Source: Castanea sativa (Eukaryota > Streptophyta > Magnoliopsida > Fagales > Fagaceae). Taken from it: DNA of 64,000 nt. A model generated the notes under the pieces. That model had not been told where the DNA came from and did no database searches. It was given only the letters and a program-made list of their open reading frames with translations. Made by a program: the position numbers and the translations under genes. Positions 22,901 through 34,791 of the stretch are shown one piece after another. The stretch lies in assembly GCF_040712315.1 (NCBI RefSeq), contig NC_134017.1, positions 55,612,636 through 55,676,635 of the forward strand, given 5' to 3'. Each line of letters starts with the position of its first letter. Position 1 is the stretch's first letter.

Positions 22901-25900
22901 GATCTTTATTTTATTGGATGTCATTAGTTGGGTGTAGACCTTCCAACCTGTGTGATTTTCTGCATGCTTTGTAATTTTTTCCATGGAGCTTTTAGGTATA
23001 TGGTTTTTTTTTTTTTTTTTGATAGGTAACAAAAATACATATTCAAGAACACTACCTTATGCAGAAAAACATAAGGTATAGAGAAAAATACGAAGGGAAA
23101 AGAAAGAGTAAAAAGAGTAAGTACATAGGAGAGAGCTAAAGAACATAGAGAGAGAATCACTAGAAGTGAGTCCCCAAGCCCTAGACCAGTCAAATAGAGT
23201 GCCACTGAAAGAGGCCAATAGCTGGTCATCAGAACTATCCATGTCCTCGAACATCCTCCTATTACGCTCCCTCCATAGACACCACATCATGCATAAAGGA
23301 GCTAAATTCCAAATGCTAGACAAATGCTTCCCAGGCCAATTCCACCAATCGAATAGAATATCCGCAACCGATCTAAGCAAGACCCAAGAAAACCCAAAAG
23401 AACTAAACACCAAACTCCATAGCTGATAAGCCTTTCCACAGTGTAGTAACAAATGATCTGCCGTCTCTCCATAACTACGGCTCATGATACAGCAGTCAAC
23501 AAAATTCAACCCTCCACCTCTCAAATTATCACTTGTAAGGATCCTATCCCATACAGCAGTCCACATAAAGAAGGAAACACACCAAGGAGCCTTAACCTTC
23601 CAAACACCTTTCCAAGGAAAAATTATGGGCAAGGGGCTTCTCAACTTATTGTAGAACGAACGAATATCAAAGTCCCCATTCTTTGTCAACTTCCATCGCA
23701 TAAGATCTCTGTTCTCAGTAGGAGGAAGTTAGAGCCCAAGGTGCGAAGAAAATCATCCATACCACCCATTTCCCAATCATTTGGTCTCCGAGTAAAATGA
23801 ACATCCCAGCTTCTCCGCTTCTTTATCCCCAACCGCTCTAGAGAAGAGGCCACTGATGCCTCTTTATTGGATGCAATCCCATACACGCTCGGAAAAGTCA
23901 ATTGAAGTGGAGAATCCTCACACCATTGATCTGTCCAAAGCTTCACTCTATCCCCCACCCCTACCTCAAGGCGAATATTCTTGCTAAAATCCTCCCATTC
24001 CATGCAAATACTTCTCCACAAGCCACACCCGTGCACCCCTTTACCTAGCTTGGACGTCCATCCCCCCCATTCTTCCCCTAACTTGAGGGCTACCACCCTT
24101 CTCCAAAGCCTTGTCTCCTAACCCACAATTTTTCAAAGGTGCACACACCTTGTCCCATCCCACCAAATGAAACTTGGAGTCCCCCCACAAGAAATCCCTT
24201 TGCAACCTTTCAATTTTATTGGCCACATGCGTAGGGATAGTAAAAAGAGACAAATAATAAAGGGGGAGGCTAGATAATGTGGTTTTAAGCAACGTTAGTC
24301 TTCCACCTTTTGACAAATACAACTATGGTATTTACACTTGTTCTTGTTGAATCTGTCTCTTTTTTCTTTGTTTATTTTTTTCTTCATATAATTCCTTTTA
24401 CTTATCGAAAAAGTAGTTTTATCAACTAAGGTTTCCCCTTCTGAGCCACACATTGTCAATGTATTTGGAATACTTCATCTAACAATAATCTGTGGACACG
24501 TTTGTAGCAACTCCTGCTTTTGACTTGTTAGAATGACTTGCATATCTGTAGGTAGCTATTGTATATGACAATCCAAAACTTTTTAATAGTGAAATGATGT
24601 TGATTAAGCACACTATTGACATTTTCTTGTGAAGGAAATTTGGATGACAAATGGGGGTGCATATAGGAGACAGTTGGGTCACTTTTGAGAATGGTTATCC
24701 AACTAAATACATCATTATAGACAAATTTAAGCCACATCAACCATTTTTGTCATGGAAGTGTCACCTTGATTAATGGTAGACCAACATTGAAATCACTTCT
24801 TCAGGGACATGGTTGCAACTTTTTGAGTTTCTTGGACCAAATTGGACCAACCTTAAAGTTTAGGGACCAAAGTTTTAATCTAGAATTCTCACGGACAAAT
24901 TTTGGAGGCTTATTGACATTAGATGTGTTGTGTCATTCTAGACAAACATTTATTTTAACATGATTCATTTTAATCTATGGTCCAATTGGCCTAGCAGTAT
25001 TCTGCCTTCGTTTGTGGGGTTAGGTCCGGGGATTGATTCTCCTTGACCTTCACTTAGCAAAAAAACATGGCTTATTGTTATCAATGGTTTATGTTTCTTC
25101 TCTGGCTGAAGGCAAATATTATGCTTGCTTTCTGTACCTTTTTAGCTTTAAATTATTTGAGTCTTTTTGTTTTGTATGAGTTATAGTTGTTATCGATTAC
25201 TTGATCACTAATTAAATAAATAAATGCCAAGGATGTCCAAAACAGCCCTCCATGATCCCCAAGAATTAGTTTTGAAAAAATGTGTGGGTAACTTTCTTTT
25301 CACATGCAGAAGATGGTGACTGTTGACCTATAAGTATTGCTTCTTCTTTTTTTCTGCACATAGTAAATGTAAAATATAATGGTTTATGATTCATGTCAAT
25401 GGCTGATTTTGTGCCCTTGGTTCAAGGATTACAAGTTATTGCATCTGTCTCTTTTAACTTTTCTTGCAAAAGGAAATAATATATTATAATTCAAACATTA
25501 CATCATTAGTGCTGCTAGAATTTGGAAATCTTTCTAACCTTTTTCCAGGATCTGCACGTATTAATTTAAACTTAAGGGTAATGATCATATTTTGTGTTTT
25601 GTACCACTTGTGTCTATATACTGTAAGTTTTGTATTTATCTAAATATATTATTCTTTAAGTTTTGTGACATTTATTAGGCACTAGTGTAAAAAGAATTAC
25701 CATTTGTGATAATGTGTCCTCTAATCTATGTAACCTTGATCTTTGGTTTTGTAGTTATTTCGAAAAGTGGGGCTGGACAGTTGGATCTTCTTATATTGGA
25801 CACGCTATATAAGGTTGGTCAAATCTTTTTCAAATACTCATAATGGGTAGAGGAACAACTAAACACATCGTTAAGGTTGAATTGGAGGATATGCAGGATG

Positions 25901-28900
25901 TGTAATGAAAAGATATAAACAATGGAAATCCAGACACTTAAATAGACAATTTTTAAGGAAAATGTTTGTGGGCATTTTTTTTTCTTTTCATCTATGGTTG
26001 AAGATCAACTAGAACTCCTTCCCTTATAAGAGTATGGTGGAGGGTGAGGTTATGGGTTCAAGACCCACCATGAGTATGTAACCTACCAATAAAAAAAAAG
26101 GGTTTACACTTGTACTCCCCCCCACCTCTCCTTGGGACCAGCCACGGCCTTCCACCTTTTACTAGTCTTTGTGTGTGTGTTATATTCGATGTAATTTCCC
26201 CTTTGGGGAAGATGATGGAGAATGTGTGGGTGGGAAAGCAAGAAAATAAGAAAACAAAAGAAAACCCTGAGTTTTACCACTAAAGGGTGCTTGGAATCAC
26301 CACCCGAAAATATTTTTATTCAAAATGCTATACTCAAAACATTTGTGGAGTGCCCTTTTAATAAGCTCCAAAGATTAGTATCAGACATCAATACATTGTA
26401 AATCACTCAATAGCAATAGAAGTAAGTGTTCAAATTTTGAAAATGTCAAGTGGTAAAATGAGAATCAATCAAAAACAACAAAGTCTGAAATAAAGGGGTA
26501 GTAAATGGCGTCCCAATATGGAAACTATGGAAAAAATCCTTGCATCCATGCTCTGTGTTTGCACCAGCTCCGCTGGGGTGAGAGAAACTCAACCCTGTCG
26601 AGTAAAGTCCTAGGTGTTCTTGTAGCAAGTCAATCAATAGGAAATGAACCCCCATCATCCAGCCATAAGGTTTCGAGGTGAGTGCTATGTCGCATTCGTC
26701 TCTCGTAAACTCACGTGATAGATGGGTGATACTCATGCCATTTTGGTAGTGCTCGAATGAATCTGGATCAAGCTGCTGTAGTTCATCTCTACTAATCCAA
26801 GTGCAGTCTAATTTTGGTCATCCCTTCCAACGAACCAAAAAGCCCTGAATAGTTCCATCCATAGTGAAAACAAATTACCCATCCAAAATAGCATCAATAG
26901 ATTCTTTATGTGCCCTGATTACAAGTTGATGCAGAGCGTGTGGGAGGAAAAGCAAAAAATAAATAAATAAAAAGAAAGTCCTAGGCTTCATACCTAAGGG
27001 TGCATGGAATCACCACTTAGCAATAAACAATTCTAACCATAAAATATTTTCATTCAAATCGCACTACTCAAAAGGTTTGTGGAGTCCCCTTCTAATAGGC
27101 TCCAAAGATTACAATTAGACATCAGTACATCATAAATCACTCAATCACAATAAAAGCAAATAGTCAAAATTTTGAAAATGTCAACCGGTAAAATGAGAAA
27201 TTATCTGAAGCAATAAAGTTTGGAATAAAGGGGTAGAAAATGGTATTACCAATATGGAAACTATGGAAAAAAAAATCCTTGCATCCTTGCTCTGTGTCCA
27301 CACCAGAAGAGCATTGTCCCCTTAAAGTAGGTTTTTAGTTTTTTTTTTTTTTCTTTTTGATAAGTAATAAAGATGTATATTCAAGAACACTACCTCATGC
27401 AGAAAGTCATAAGGCAGAGTTAAAAAAAATACAGAGAAAAAAGATAAAAAAGAAAGAAAAGATACTAATTACAAAGGAATGAGCTAAGGAACATAGATTG
27501 AGAATCACTAGAGGTGAGTCCCCAAGCCCTAGACTAGTCAAAAAGGGAGCCACTAAAAGAAGCCAATAGCTGGTCGTCGGAACTTTCCATGTCCTCAAAC
27601 CTCCTCCAATTTCGTTCCCTCCAAAAACACCACATTAAGCACAACAGAGCTAAATTCCAAATGCTAGACGAATGATTTCCAAGCCAATTCCACCAACCAA
27701 AGAGAGTATCCGCAACTGATCTTGGGAAGACCCATACAATCCCAAATGATCTAAACACCAAACTCCATAACCGGTAAGCCTTATCACAATGCAGTAGCAA
27801 ATAATCCACTGTCTCCCCATTACAACGACACATAATGCACCAGTCAACAAAGTCCATCCCTCTACCCCTCAAATTATCACTTGTAAGTTTCTTATCCCAT
27901 ATAGTAGTCCACACAAAAAAAGAAACACACCGAGGGGCCTTAACCTTCCAAACACCTTTCCAAGGAAAGATAATGGGCAATGGATCTCTTAACTTATTAT
28001 AAAACGATCTAATATCAAAATCTTCATTCTTCATCAACTTCCATCGCATTTGGTCTCCATTCTCAGTTGGAGGTAAATTAGAACCCAAAGTACGAAGAAA
28101 TTCATACATAACACCCATTTCCCAATCATTTGGTCTCCGAATGAAACGGACATCCCAGCTTTTCCATTCTCCTATCCCCAACCGTTCAAGAGAAGAGGCC
28201 ACTGATGCCCTCTATTGGAGGCAATCCCATACACAACTCGAAAGGTCAATTGAAGAGGAGAATCCCCACACCATTGATCTGTCCAAAGCTTCACTCTATC
28301 CCCCACCCCTACCTCAAACTGAATATGTTTGCTGAAAACCTCCCAACCCATTCGGATGCTTCTCCACAAACTACATCCATGTACTCCTCTATCTAGCTTG
28401 GAGGTCCATCCCCCCAATCTTCCCCAAACTTTAGAGCTACAACCCTTTTCCAAAGCCTTGTCTTCTCAACCCCAAACCGCCATAGCCATTTTCCTAATAA
28501 AGCTTTATTAAAAGTAGTTAATTTTCTTACTCCTAACCCACCATTTTCCAAAGGTGCACACACCTTATCCCATTCCACTAAATGTGTCTTGAAATCCCCC
28601 AATAAGAAATCCCTTTGCAACCTCTCAATTTTATTGGCCACATGCGTAGGGATAGTAAAAAGAGATAAAAAGTAATTCGGAAGACTAGATAATGTGCTTT
28701 TAAGCAATGTTAGTCTTCCACCTTTTGACAAATACATCTTTTTCCACCCAACCAACTTACACTCAATTTTCTCCAAAATAGGATTCCAAATAGTAGGGGA
28801 TTTGTGAGACGCCCTTAGTGGCATACCAAGATAGGTCATAGGCAAAGACCCAATCCGGCAACCCAAAATCTCTGCCAAGACATGGATATTAGGAACGTCT

Positions 28901-31751
28901 CCAATGGGAACCATATCACTCTTCAAGTCATTAACCTTTAATCCTATCACAACTTGGAAACAAAGAAGGAGCATCCGAACATGTAGAATCTGCTCCTCAT
29001 CTGCATCACAAAATAAAATCGTATCATCCGCTAACAAAATATGCGAGACACATACCCCTCCACCCCGTCTACCATCAGCCTTGAAACCTCGAAGTAAACC
29101 AGCACCTTCAACTCTTTTCATCATCATACTAAAAACATCCATCATAACCAGGAACAACATAGGAGATAGTGGGTCCCCTTGTCTCAATCCCCTTGAACTG
29201 CCAAAAAATTCAGCCGGTTAACCAAGACAGAGAATGGGACTGTAGATATACATGTACAGATCCACCTACACCACCACCCCAAATCCCATTCTCTTCAACA
29301 AATCTATAAGAGCCTCTCAATTCACATGATCATTGGCTTTCTCAATGTCCAGCTTACAAATAACCCCCGGAATCTTACTCTTCACCCTACTATCAACACG
29401 CTCATTAGCAATAAGAACTGAATCAAGTATTTGTCTACCACCCACAAAACTGTTCTGAGCCTTAGATATCAGTTGATCTAAAACCTCTTTCAAGCGGTTT
29501 GCCAGAGCCTTATCTAAGATCTTGTATACACTTCCCACCAAACTAATAGGTCTGAAATCTCGAAAATTGGAGGCACCATTCTTCTTGGGGATTAGGGTTA
29601 TAAAAGTTGCATTAAGAGATTTTTCAAACATAATGTGTTGATAAAACTCTTCAAACACAGCTAAAACATCCATTTTCACAATTCCCCAACTATGATGATA
29701 GAAGGCCATAGAAAATCATTAGGACCTGGAACTTTATCTCCTTCCAACTCTTTGACAACTCGAAGAATCTCCTCCTTTTCAAACCTCTGTTCAAGCTAGT
29801 CCCTCTCCAAAATCTCCTCCTTTTGTCAACTGAAGTTGATGAATAACTCTTTTGCTTGTACCATTTATGGCTGTTCTTGATGCATTTTCATTTACATACA
29901 AACAATGTAATGCACAGCTTTATATTATCTGCTATACACATTACACGGCTATAACATAAATGCATCTGCTGGAATTATTACACATCTATGATGCAGCATA
30001 AATGCTATCTTCAAGTAGTGCAGTGTGACAACACTCAATGCTTGATCGTTGATGGTACAGTGCACATCTTCAACCAATTGATGTACTCCGCCTGGTGGTC
30101 TTGACCATTAATTTACCTTGTCAATGCTCTTTGTGCAATCTATTAATTATTTTGACATCTTTTTATTGAGATTACATGAAGAATTTCTAACTTACTGCGA
30201 GTGGACCCCACACTCCACTCACATAGGAGTTAATCCAACAAGCGTGTAACCCACCCCTATGTGAGTGGGGTGTTATATATCCCCATCATACAAATACCAC
30301 CTCGTTGCTGTGGTCTTCATTTCTTACAAAATAAATGCCTAACTTAAGAGAGGCATATTCAACACTGTTGCTGTTTCTATTTGTTACCTTATGAATATGA
30401 CTTGCTAAGAAAATTTAAATGTATGTTGTCGAGATTCATAAAATCAAAGATACTGATATCTATGTTTGACATCAATATCTAAAGATTAAGTTTATTTTTA
30501 AAATCAGAAAATGGTAAAGAAATTATAGTGACTAAGTCACAGCAGAATAATGTGTTGCACAACAATCAAGTATGTGATGTGGGTAGTCAAAGCATGTCAG
30601 TATGCATGTATAGAACATATCCAACGGAGTATGTTCACAGATAGATTGCGAGACAGACAACATAATGATAAGGTAAGTTATGTATACACAAAATAGGTTT
30701 ATTGCAGTTCTACCTGCACATATTTTCTATTAGTTTGTGTTTATATGGTAAGTTTTTTGTTTTTGATAAGTATGTTTATACAGAATAACTTGACTATGAT
30801 CACCGTTTTGCATAACAAAATTGTAGTTGGTTTAAAAAGAATTCCTTTCACCAGTTTTTTTTTTTGGGGGGGGGGGGTAGATGGGAGTAAAAATGATAAG
30901 TGTTGATACTTTAACATGTATCTTAATATCTCAATATGTCTCTTGATATTTCCATTGATGCATAGTTGGCATTGATAAATTGCAAGATAGACTATGACAT
31001 TATCTGTTGACAAGAAATGTGATTTTGGAAACTCTGGCCCCATAATCATCTATAATACTAAAAGCAAGTTCCTCCAATCTTTTCATTTAAGAATTATTCT
31101 TATTTATATTTTGCTTTGTCTTTCTTCTCATTGCAGGAAGGATCCCATAATGTCCACTTTTGCCTCCCACAGGTCTGTTAACATTTTCACAAATAAAATT
31201 TTTATCTGAGTTCCTTAAAGGACATATTCTTTTTTTATTTTTTTCCCCCCTTTTAAGTACATAATCTGCTAACGTCACATTAACTAATTTTGCAGACCCT
31301 TGAAGCTTTGAAGAGGATATGCCCTAAGCGAACCCTGTTAATTGGAATGACTCATGAGTTTGATCATCACAAGGACAATGAATTATTAATGGAATGGTCT
31401 AAAAGGTACAAAAATTCTCTCTCTCTCTCTCTCTCTCTCTTTTAGAAGTGAATCACAATGTAACTGGTCCATATGCATTTAAGTAACAGCCTGTCTTGGC
31501 TGTTAAGCTTTAATGTGTATTTAATATAGTTCACCAGTTTCTTGTTTCACTATGGAGCTGGACCTAGAAACTAGAAAGGTGAAAGACCCCATGGAATTGG
31601 GGGATTAAGATTTATTATGCACTCTATCTGTAGATGCTGGAAATATTATAAAGTAAGACACTCATATTCAGTTTTTCCATTTAATGTGTTTAGGGAAGGA
31701 ATCTCTGTGCAGCTTGCGCATGATGGTTTGAGAATACCCATAGACCTATGA
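16915..31751 (+). CDS. Metallo-beta-lactamase-fold hydrolase, PhnP-like
   Basis: Nine exons: 16915-17093, 18645-18780, 20335-20462, 22489-22636, 22726-22831, 25755-25813, 31137-31172, 31296-31405 and 31694-31751 (stop TGA). The sum is 960 nt, giving 319 aa. All introns are GT-AG and phases join cleanly. The protein starts MANPNL. It shows the strand/turn [11 protein letters not shown] (19-29), CNTSLLIDY, the metal motif THEHADA with H110, H112 and D114, then H200 (VMHGEDY), D222 (YISDVSRFP) and the late H284 (GMTHEFDHH). This order of ligands fits the MBL fold, nearest to bacterial phosphoribosyl cyclic phosphate phosphodiesterase PhnP. Plant relatives are annotated only as putative hydrolases, and the substrate is unknown. 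No transit peptide is evident. The gene appears intact although its introns are filled with repeats. Confidence 0.93.
17411..17955. mobile_element. Nested MITEs in intron 1
   Basis: The outer element has inverted arms of about 70 bp. The left arm contains ctatttttgtaaacatattc and gttatgtggct; the right arm is its inverted copy (gccacataacgaat and gcaaaaatagcat). Into it a second element has inserted (about 17529-17808), with its own ends gcgtgtttggatgg and tccaaacgcaac and inverted subterminal segments rich in caaat/atttg. The motif tccagggg flanks both sides of the outer element and may be its 8-bp target duplication. Neither encodes protein. Confidence 0.7.
19089..19334. repeat. Two poly-G runs in intron 2
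   Basis: G runs of about 14-16 bases occur near 19088-19103 and 19319-19334. Their length may be unreliable. The rest of intron 2 (18781-20334) shows nothing recognisable. Confidence 0.6.
20463..22488. other. Intron 3 of the MBL-fold gene, no insert recognised
   Basis: AT-rich intronic sequence with scattered T tracts. The short ORFs show no similarity I can name and end at random. Confidence 0.55.
23004..24323 (-). mobile_element. 5'-truncated L1-type LINE in intron 5
   Basis: The T run at about 23005-23021 is the poly(A) tail of a minus-strand insertion. Reading minus, the fragment begins inside the RT C-terminal region ([40 protein letters not shown]) and ends with the zinc-binding reverse transcriptase tail ([51 protein letters not shown]). 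It has frame breaks, and relative to the sister LINE at 27.3 kb it lacks about 75 bp near 24120. No clean target duplication is seen. It lies antisense to the host gene and is not a functional gene. Confidence 0.9.
24965..25065 (+). mobile_element. Possible SINE fragment in intron 5
   Basis: Contains attggcctagcagtattctg, like a tRNA A-box region, then gtccggggattgattctcc, like a B-box, and a short A run. This is the layout of a tRNA-derived SINE. No flanking duplication is convincing. Confidence 0.35.
26000..26100 (+). mobile_element. Possible SINE fragment in intron 6
   Basis: The segment gttatgggttcaagaccc resembles a B-box (GGTTCAAGACC), and it is followed by a short unique part and a run of nine A. 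The A-box half is weak, and no target duplication is identified. Confidence 0.35.
26226..27309 (-). mobile_element. Collapsed chromovirus-type LTR element in intron 6
   Basis: Two direct repeats of about 345-370 bp (26226-26572 and 26938-27309) flank about 365 bp. They share blocks such as tatggaaactatggaaaaaa and ctccaaagatta. Read on the minus strand, the middle contains [26 protein letters not shown] and [14 protein letters not shown] sequence. The first two match the core of the chromodomain at the integrase C-terminus of Ty3/gypsy chromoviruses. I read this as two diverged LTRs with nearly all internal sequence deleted. LTR borders are approximate, and no target duplication is certain. 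Confidence 0.6.
27333..29829 (-). mobile_element. 5'-truncated L1-type LINE in intron 6
   Basis: The poly(A) tail shows as a T run at 27341-27356. Minus-strand reading: RT fingers (29709-29317; [40 protein letters not shown]), palm (29187-28393; [12 protein letters not shown], then [12 protein letters not shown] where FADD/YADD is usual), the thumb-like part ([33 protein letters not shown]), then the zinc-binding tail (28202-27534; [31 protein letters not shown]). It is broken by frameshifts near 28450, 28190 and 29200. It is closely related to the LINE at 23.0-24.3 kb. The endonuclease domain is missing. Confidence 0.92.
29830..31136. other. Remainder of intron 6
   Basis: No gene. A small inverted repeat lies at about 30206-30273 (cccactcacatag-like arms: actccactcacatag and ctatgtgagtggggt), possibly a tiny MITE. 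A poly-G run sits near 30867. Confidence 0.5.
31419..31441. repeat. (CT)n microsatellite in intron 8
   Basis: CT dinucleotide run of about 11 units, 14 bases after the exon 8 donor. Confidence 0.9.
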
Positions 31752-32360
31752 TAAGGTGAGGAAATGCCCTTAAAACTAAAATTTATCTTCTTATTTTATT
31801 ATACTATGATCATAATTATTTAGTTAGAAATTTTTTTATGATACATGAGTTGAATGATGCGGCTTCTGAGTTCTTGGCTGCATGAACAAGCTTTTAACCA
31901 CATCAACCCCTACAAAGTAGCATGCGCCTCTGAATTTGGTGCAAGAAGTGTGTCCTTGCAAACAATCTCCCTCCTTCCCCCACCCCCCACAAAAAAAAAC
32001 CAATTTTCCCATTGATGCAGGCATGAAAGATTAATTTGTTACCCCTTCAAAATTTTTATTATTGATTTATTTTATTTGGTTAATGTGTGAAGTCAGTCTA
32101 ATAGAATCAAAGTTTCTTATGGTTTTAAAGGTCTAGTTATAAGTATTCTAGGATTAAAACATTTTTTAATTGGGATTTATGAGTCTTGGTCAATTTTGTA
32201 TTCAGGTCTAGAATTGTAATTTTCTGCAACTCTTGCAAATTAAGGGTATTTTGGTAATTTAGTTGAGTTTAAAATTCCCTAGTAAATTCTGTGTCTTAGG
32301 TTTATTCATTTCCAAGTTAGTCTTTCATTGCCTTATTGGGTTTCAGTTTACTAGTCAAAT
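31752..32360. other. 3' flank of the MBL-fold gene
   Basis: Probably contains the 3' UTR. No clear polyadenylation signal can be singled out in this AT-rich sequence, and no other gene is visible. Confidence 0.45.
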
Positions 32361-32373
32361 TAGGAGTCCTAAT

Positions 32374-32655
32374 ACTCTTTTTTTTCTTTTTCTTTTTCTT
32401 TTTTCTCTTTTTTTTCTCTTTTGGTAATTAATGGAAATTTTATTCAAATCATAAAAAAATAGAATGACTTCATACGGTTGACATGCAATCAGATAAAATT
32501 TTAAAAAAGAAAAGTTTTAGGTTTGCTACTGTCCTTTCAAAATCCACAGAGCTCCGGTTGTTTCTCTCTCGCCAAATGCACTACATTAAACAATGAGGGA
32601 CTGCCCTCTAGATAACACCATTATGATGACAACCAAAGTTTCCTCTCTAGAATGC
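32374..32655 (-). mobile_element. Short LINE 3' fragment with 13-bp target duplication
   Basis: A 282-bp insert is flanked by taggagtcctaat at 32361-32373 and 32656-32668. The pyrimidine-rich left end is the tail of a minus-strand insertion. The minus-strand frame reads CIWRERNNRSSVDFERTVAN, the conserved end of the zinc-binding domain of plant LINEs (compare [13 protein letters not shown] in the 23-kb LINE). It is severely 5'-truncated. Confidence 0.8.
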
Positions 32656-33007
32656 TAGGAGTCCTAATTCTATTTGTGCTCAATGTACTTAAAGAATATA
32701 TGGAGTCTATTAATAGAAAAGTTGAGTGTTGAATGTTGAGGTATGTTGGGTCTTAGAGTGCTCATTTCTCCTTTTCCCTTTCCTTCTCTATTGTATTTGA
32801 TATTCTGTCACTATTCATGTGTCATGTGCACTGCTCACTGCTTGTGGGAATATTCAATTTCAGTTTCTTCTCATCTCTTTTGCAACCCACCAAATCAAAA
32901 TTTTTTTATGCCCTACTAAAACCTAGACATTCTTGAAATTTAACCCTTCTTTCTAAGGTTCTAAACTCTAAATCCACAAATTCTCCTAACCCTAGATCTT
33001 CTATGCT

Positions 33008-34791
33008 ACAAGGCATTAAGTCGTATGTTGGATGTGGCTGCCTCCACTGGGCAATTCTCAGGCTTTTCTGTGGGCAATATGGCTAGTCCATCAGTGATGG
33101 TATCTCACCTTTTATTTGCAGATGACACTTTGATTTTTTGTGATGCTGAACCTTCTCAGATTGCTAATTTAAGGGCGATTCTTGGTAGATTTGAGGAGGT
33201 GTCAAGGTTTCATATTAATTTAGGGAAATCTGAGTTGGTACCTGTTGGTGGGGTACCCAATTTGGAGGCTTTGGTGGGTCTACTGGGGTGTGAGCAGTCT
33301 TCTCTGCCTTTGAAATATTTGGGCCTTCCTTTAGGTTGCAAAATTTAAGGACTTATCTGTTTGGAACCCTATTCTTGAGAGAATGGAGAGGAGATTAGCA
33401 GGTTGGAAGAGAATGTATTTATCTAAAGGGGGTAAGGTGACACTCATTAAAAGCTCACTATCGTCCTTACCTACCTACTTTCTTTCCCTGCTTCCTTTAT
33501 CGGGTAAAGGTGGCTAAGCATATGGAAAAATTACAGAGAGATTTTTTGTGGAATGGGATTAGTGGTGAACCTAAAATTCATTTAGTTAATTGGGCCAAGA
33601 TTTGTAGGCCTTTGTAGGATGGGGGGTTAGGTATAAGACAGTTGTGTAATTTTAATTCTGCCTTACTAGGTAAATGGTTATGGAGGTATGGCACCGAGAC
33701 TGATGCTTTATGGAGGAGAGTTATAGAGGCAAAATATGGAAACATTTGGGGTGGTTGGTGTGCGAAGAAGGTGACAAGTCCTTATGGGGTCAGTTTGTGG
33801 AGATATATTAGAAGTGGTTGGTTGAACTTCTCTAAATTCCTTGTTTATGATGTGAGGGATGGTACTAGAGTGAAATTTTGGAAGCATGTGTGGTGTGGGG
33901 ATTGTACTCTCCAAGAGGCCTTTCCGGAGCTTTATTGTCTTAGTAGGTCAAAAGACTCCTCAGTGGCTGAAGTTATGGGTTGGTCTGCTGGGAGGTTTCA
34001 CTGGAATGTGCAATTTCGTCGTCCACCACAAGATTGGGAAGAAGAAGCCTTTGACCGGTTTATGGGGCTAGTCTATTCCTCGTCAGTGCAGGGGTTTGGC
34101 CCAAATAAGGTTTGTTGGAAGTCTGCAAGGAATACAGGATTTGAGGTTAGAGGTTATTACGGTTCCTTCTACCCTCATAATCTTGTTTCCTTTCCACGGA
34201 AAATGATATGGCAATCGAAGGCTCCTCCAAGGGTAGCCTTCTTTTCTTGGTCTGCATCCTTAGGTAAGATCTTAACAACAGACAACCTTCGTAAAAGACG
34301 AGTGTTAGTGCTTGGCTGGTGCTTTATGTGTAAGAGGTGTGGGGAGTCGGTGGATCATCTTCTCCTTCATTGCACCATAGCTTGGAAGTTGTGGTCTTTG
34401 GTTTTCTGCTTGTTTGGTATTCAGTGAGTTATGCTTCGTACTGTTCTTGAGTTGTTTAAGGCTTGGTAAGGAAAGTTTGCACGACATCGTCACATTGATG
34501 TTTGGAAATTAGTGTCTCACTGCTTGATTTGGTGCATTTGGCGAAAAAGGAGTGCTAGAAGCTTTGAGGGTTGCAAACGCTCTTTGTTGGAGATTAAGTT
34601 TTTTTTCTTACACACTCTCTTGGAATGGAGTGTGATTTTTTCTCATTTTTCTTGTTCTTCCTTTTTTTTTTTACCGTTGTTCTTTTGCTTCTTGATTTTT
34701 GCCTCCATAGTACATCCCCAATGTACTCGGCTCGGCAATTTCTTTATTATTATTAATAATATTCTTACGTTATTTATCAAAAAAAAAAAGC
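33008..34791 (+). mobile_element. 5'-truncated L1-type LINE, plus strand
   Basis: The RT palm piece (33025-33348) has VSHLLFADDTLIFCDAEPSQ with an intact FADD box and [12 protein letters not shown] degraded stretch follows (MYLSKGG-like near 33413), then the C-terminal part (33642-34427) with [40 protein letters not shown] and [13 protein letters not shown] late WCIWRKRSARSFEG reading follows at 34530-34575. The A tail is at 34780-34790. It has stops and frameshifts and is a different subfamily from the two intronic LINEs. No clear target duplication. Confidence 0.9.

Noticed and set aside
23166..23800. Plus-strand ORFs of 86 and 115 codons in intron 5
   Set aside because: Antisense shadows of the LINE zinc-binding tail.
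23004..24323. Target duplication (tatggt) around the LINE
   Set aside because: Only six bases match next to a T run, too weak to claim.
28904..29221. 105-codon plus-strand ORF
   Set aside because: Antisense shadow of the LINE reverse transcriptase palm region.
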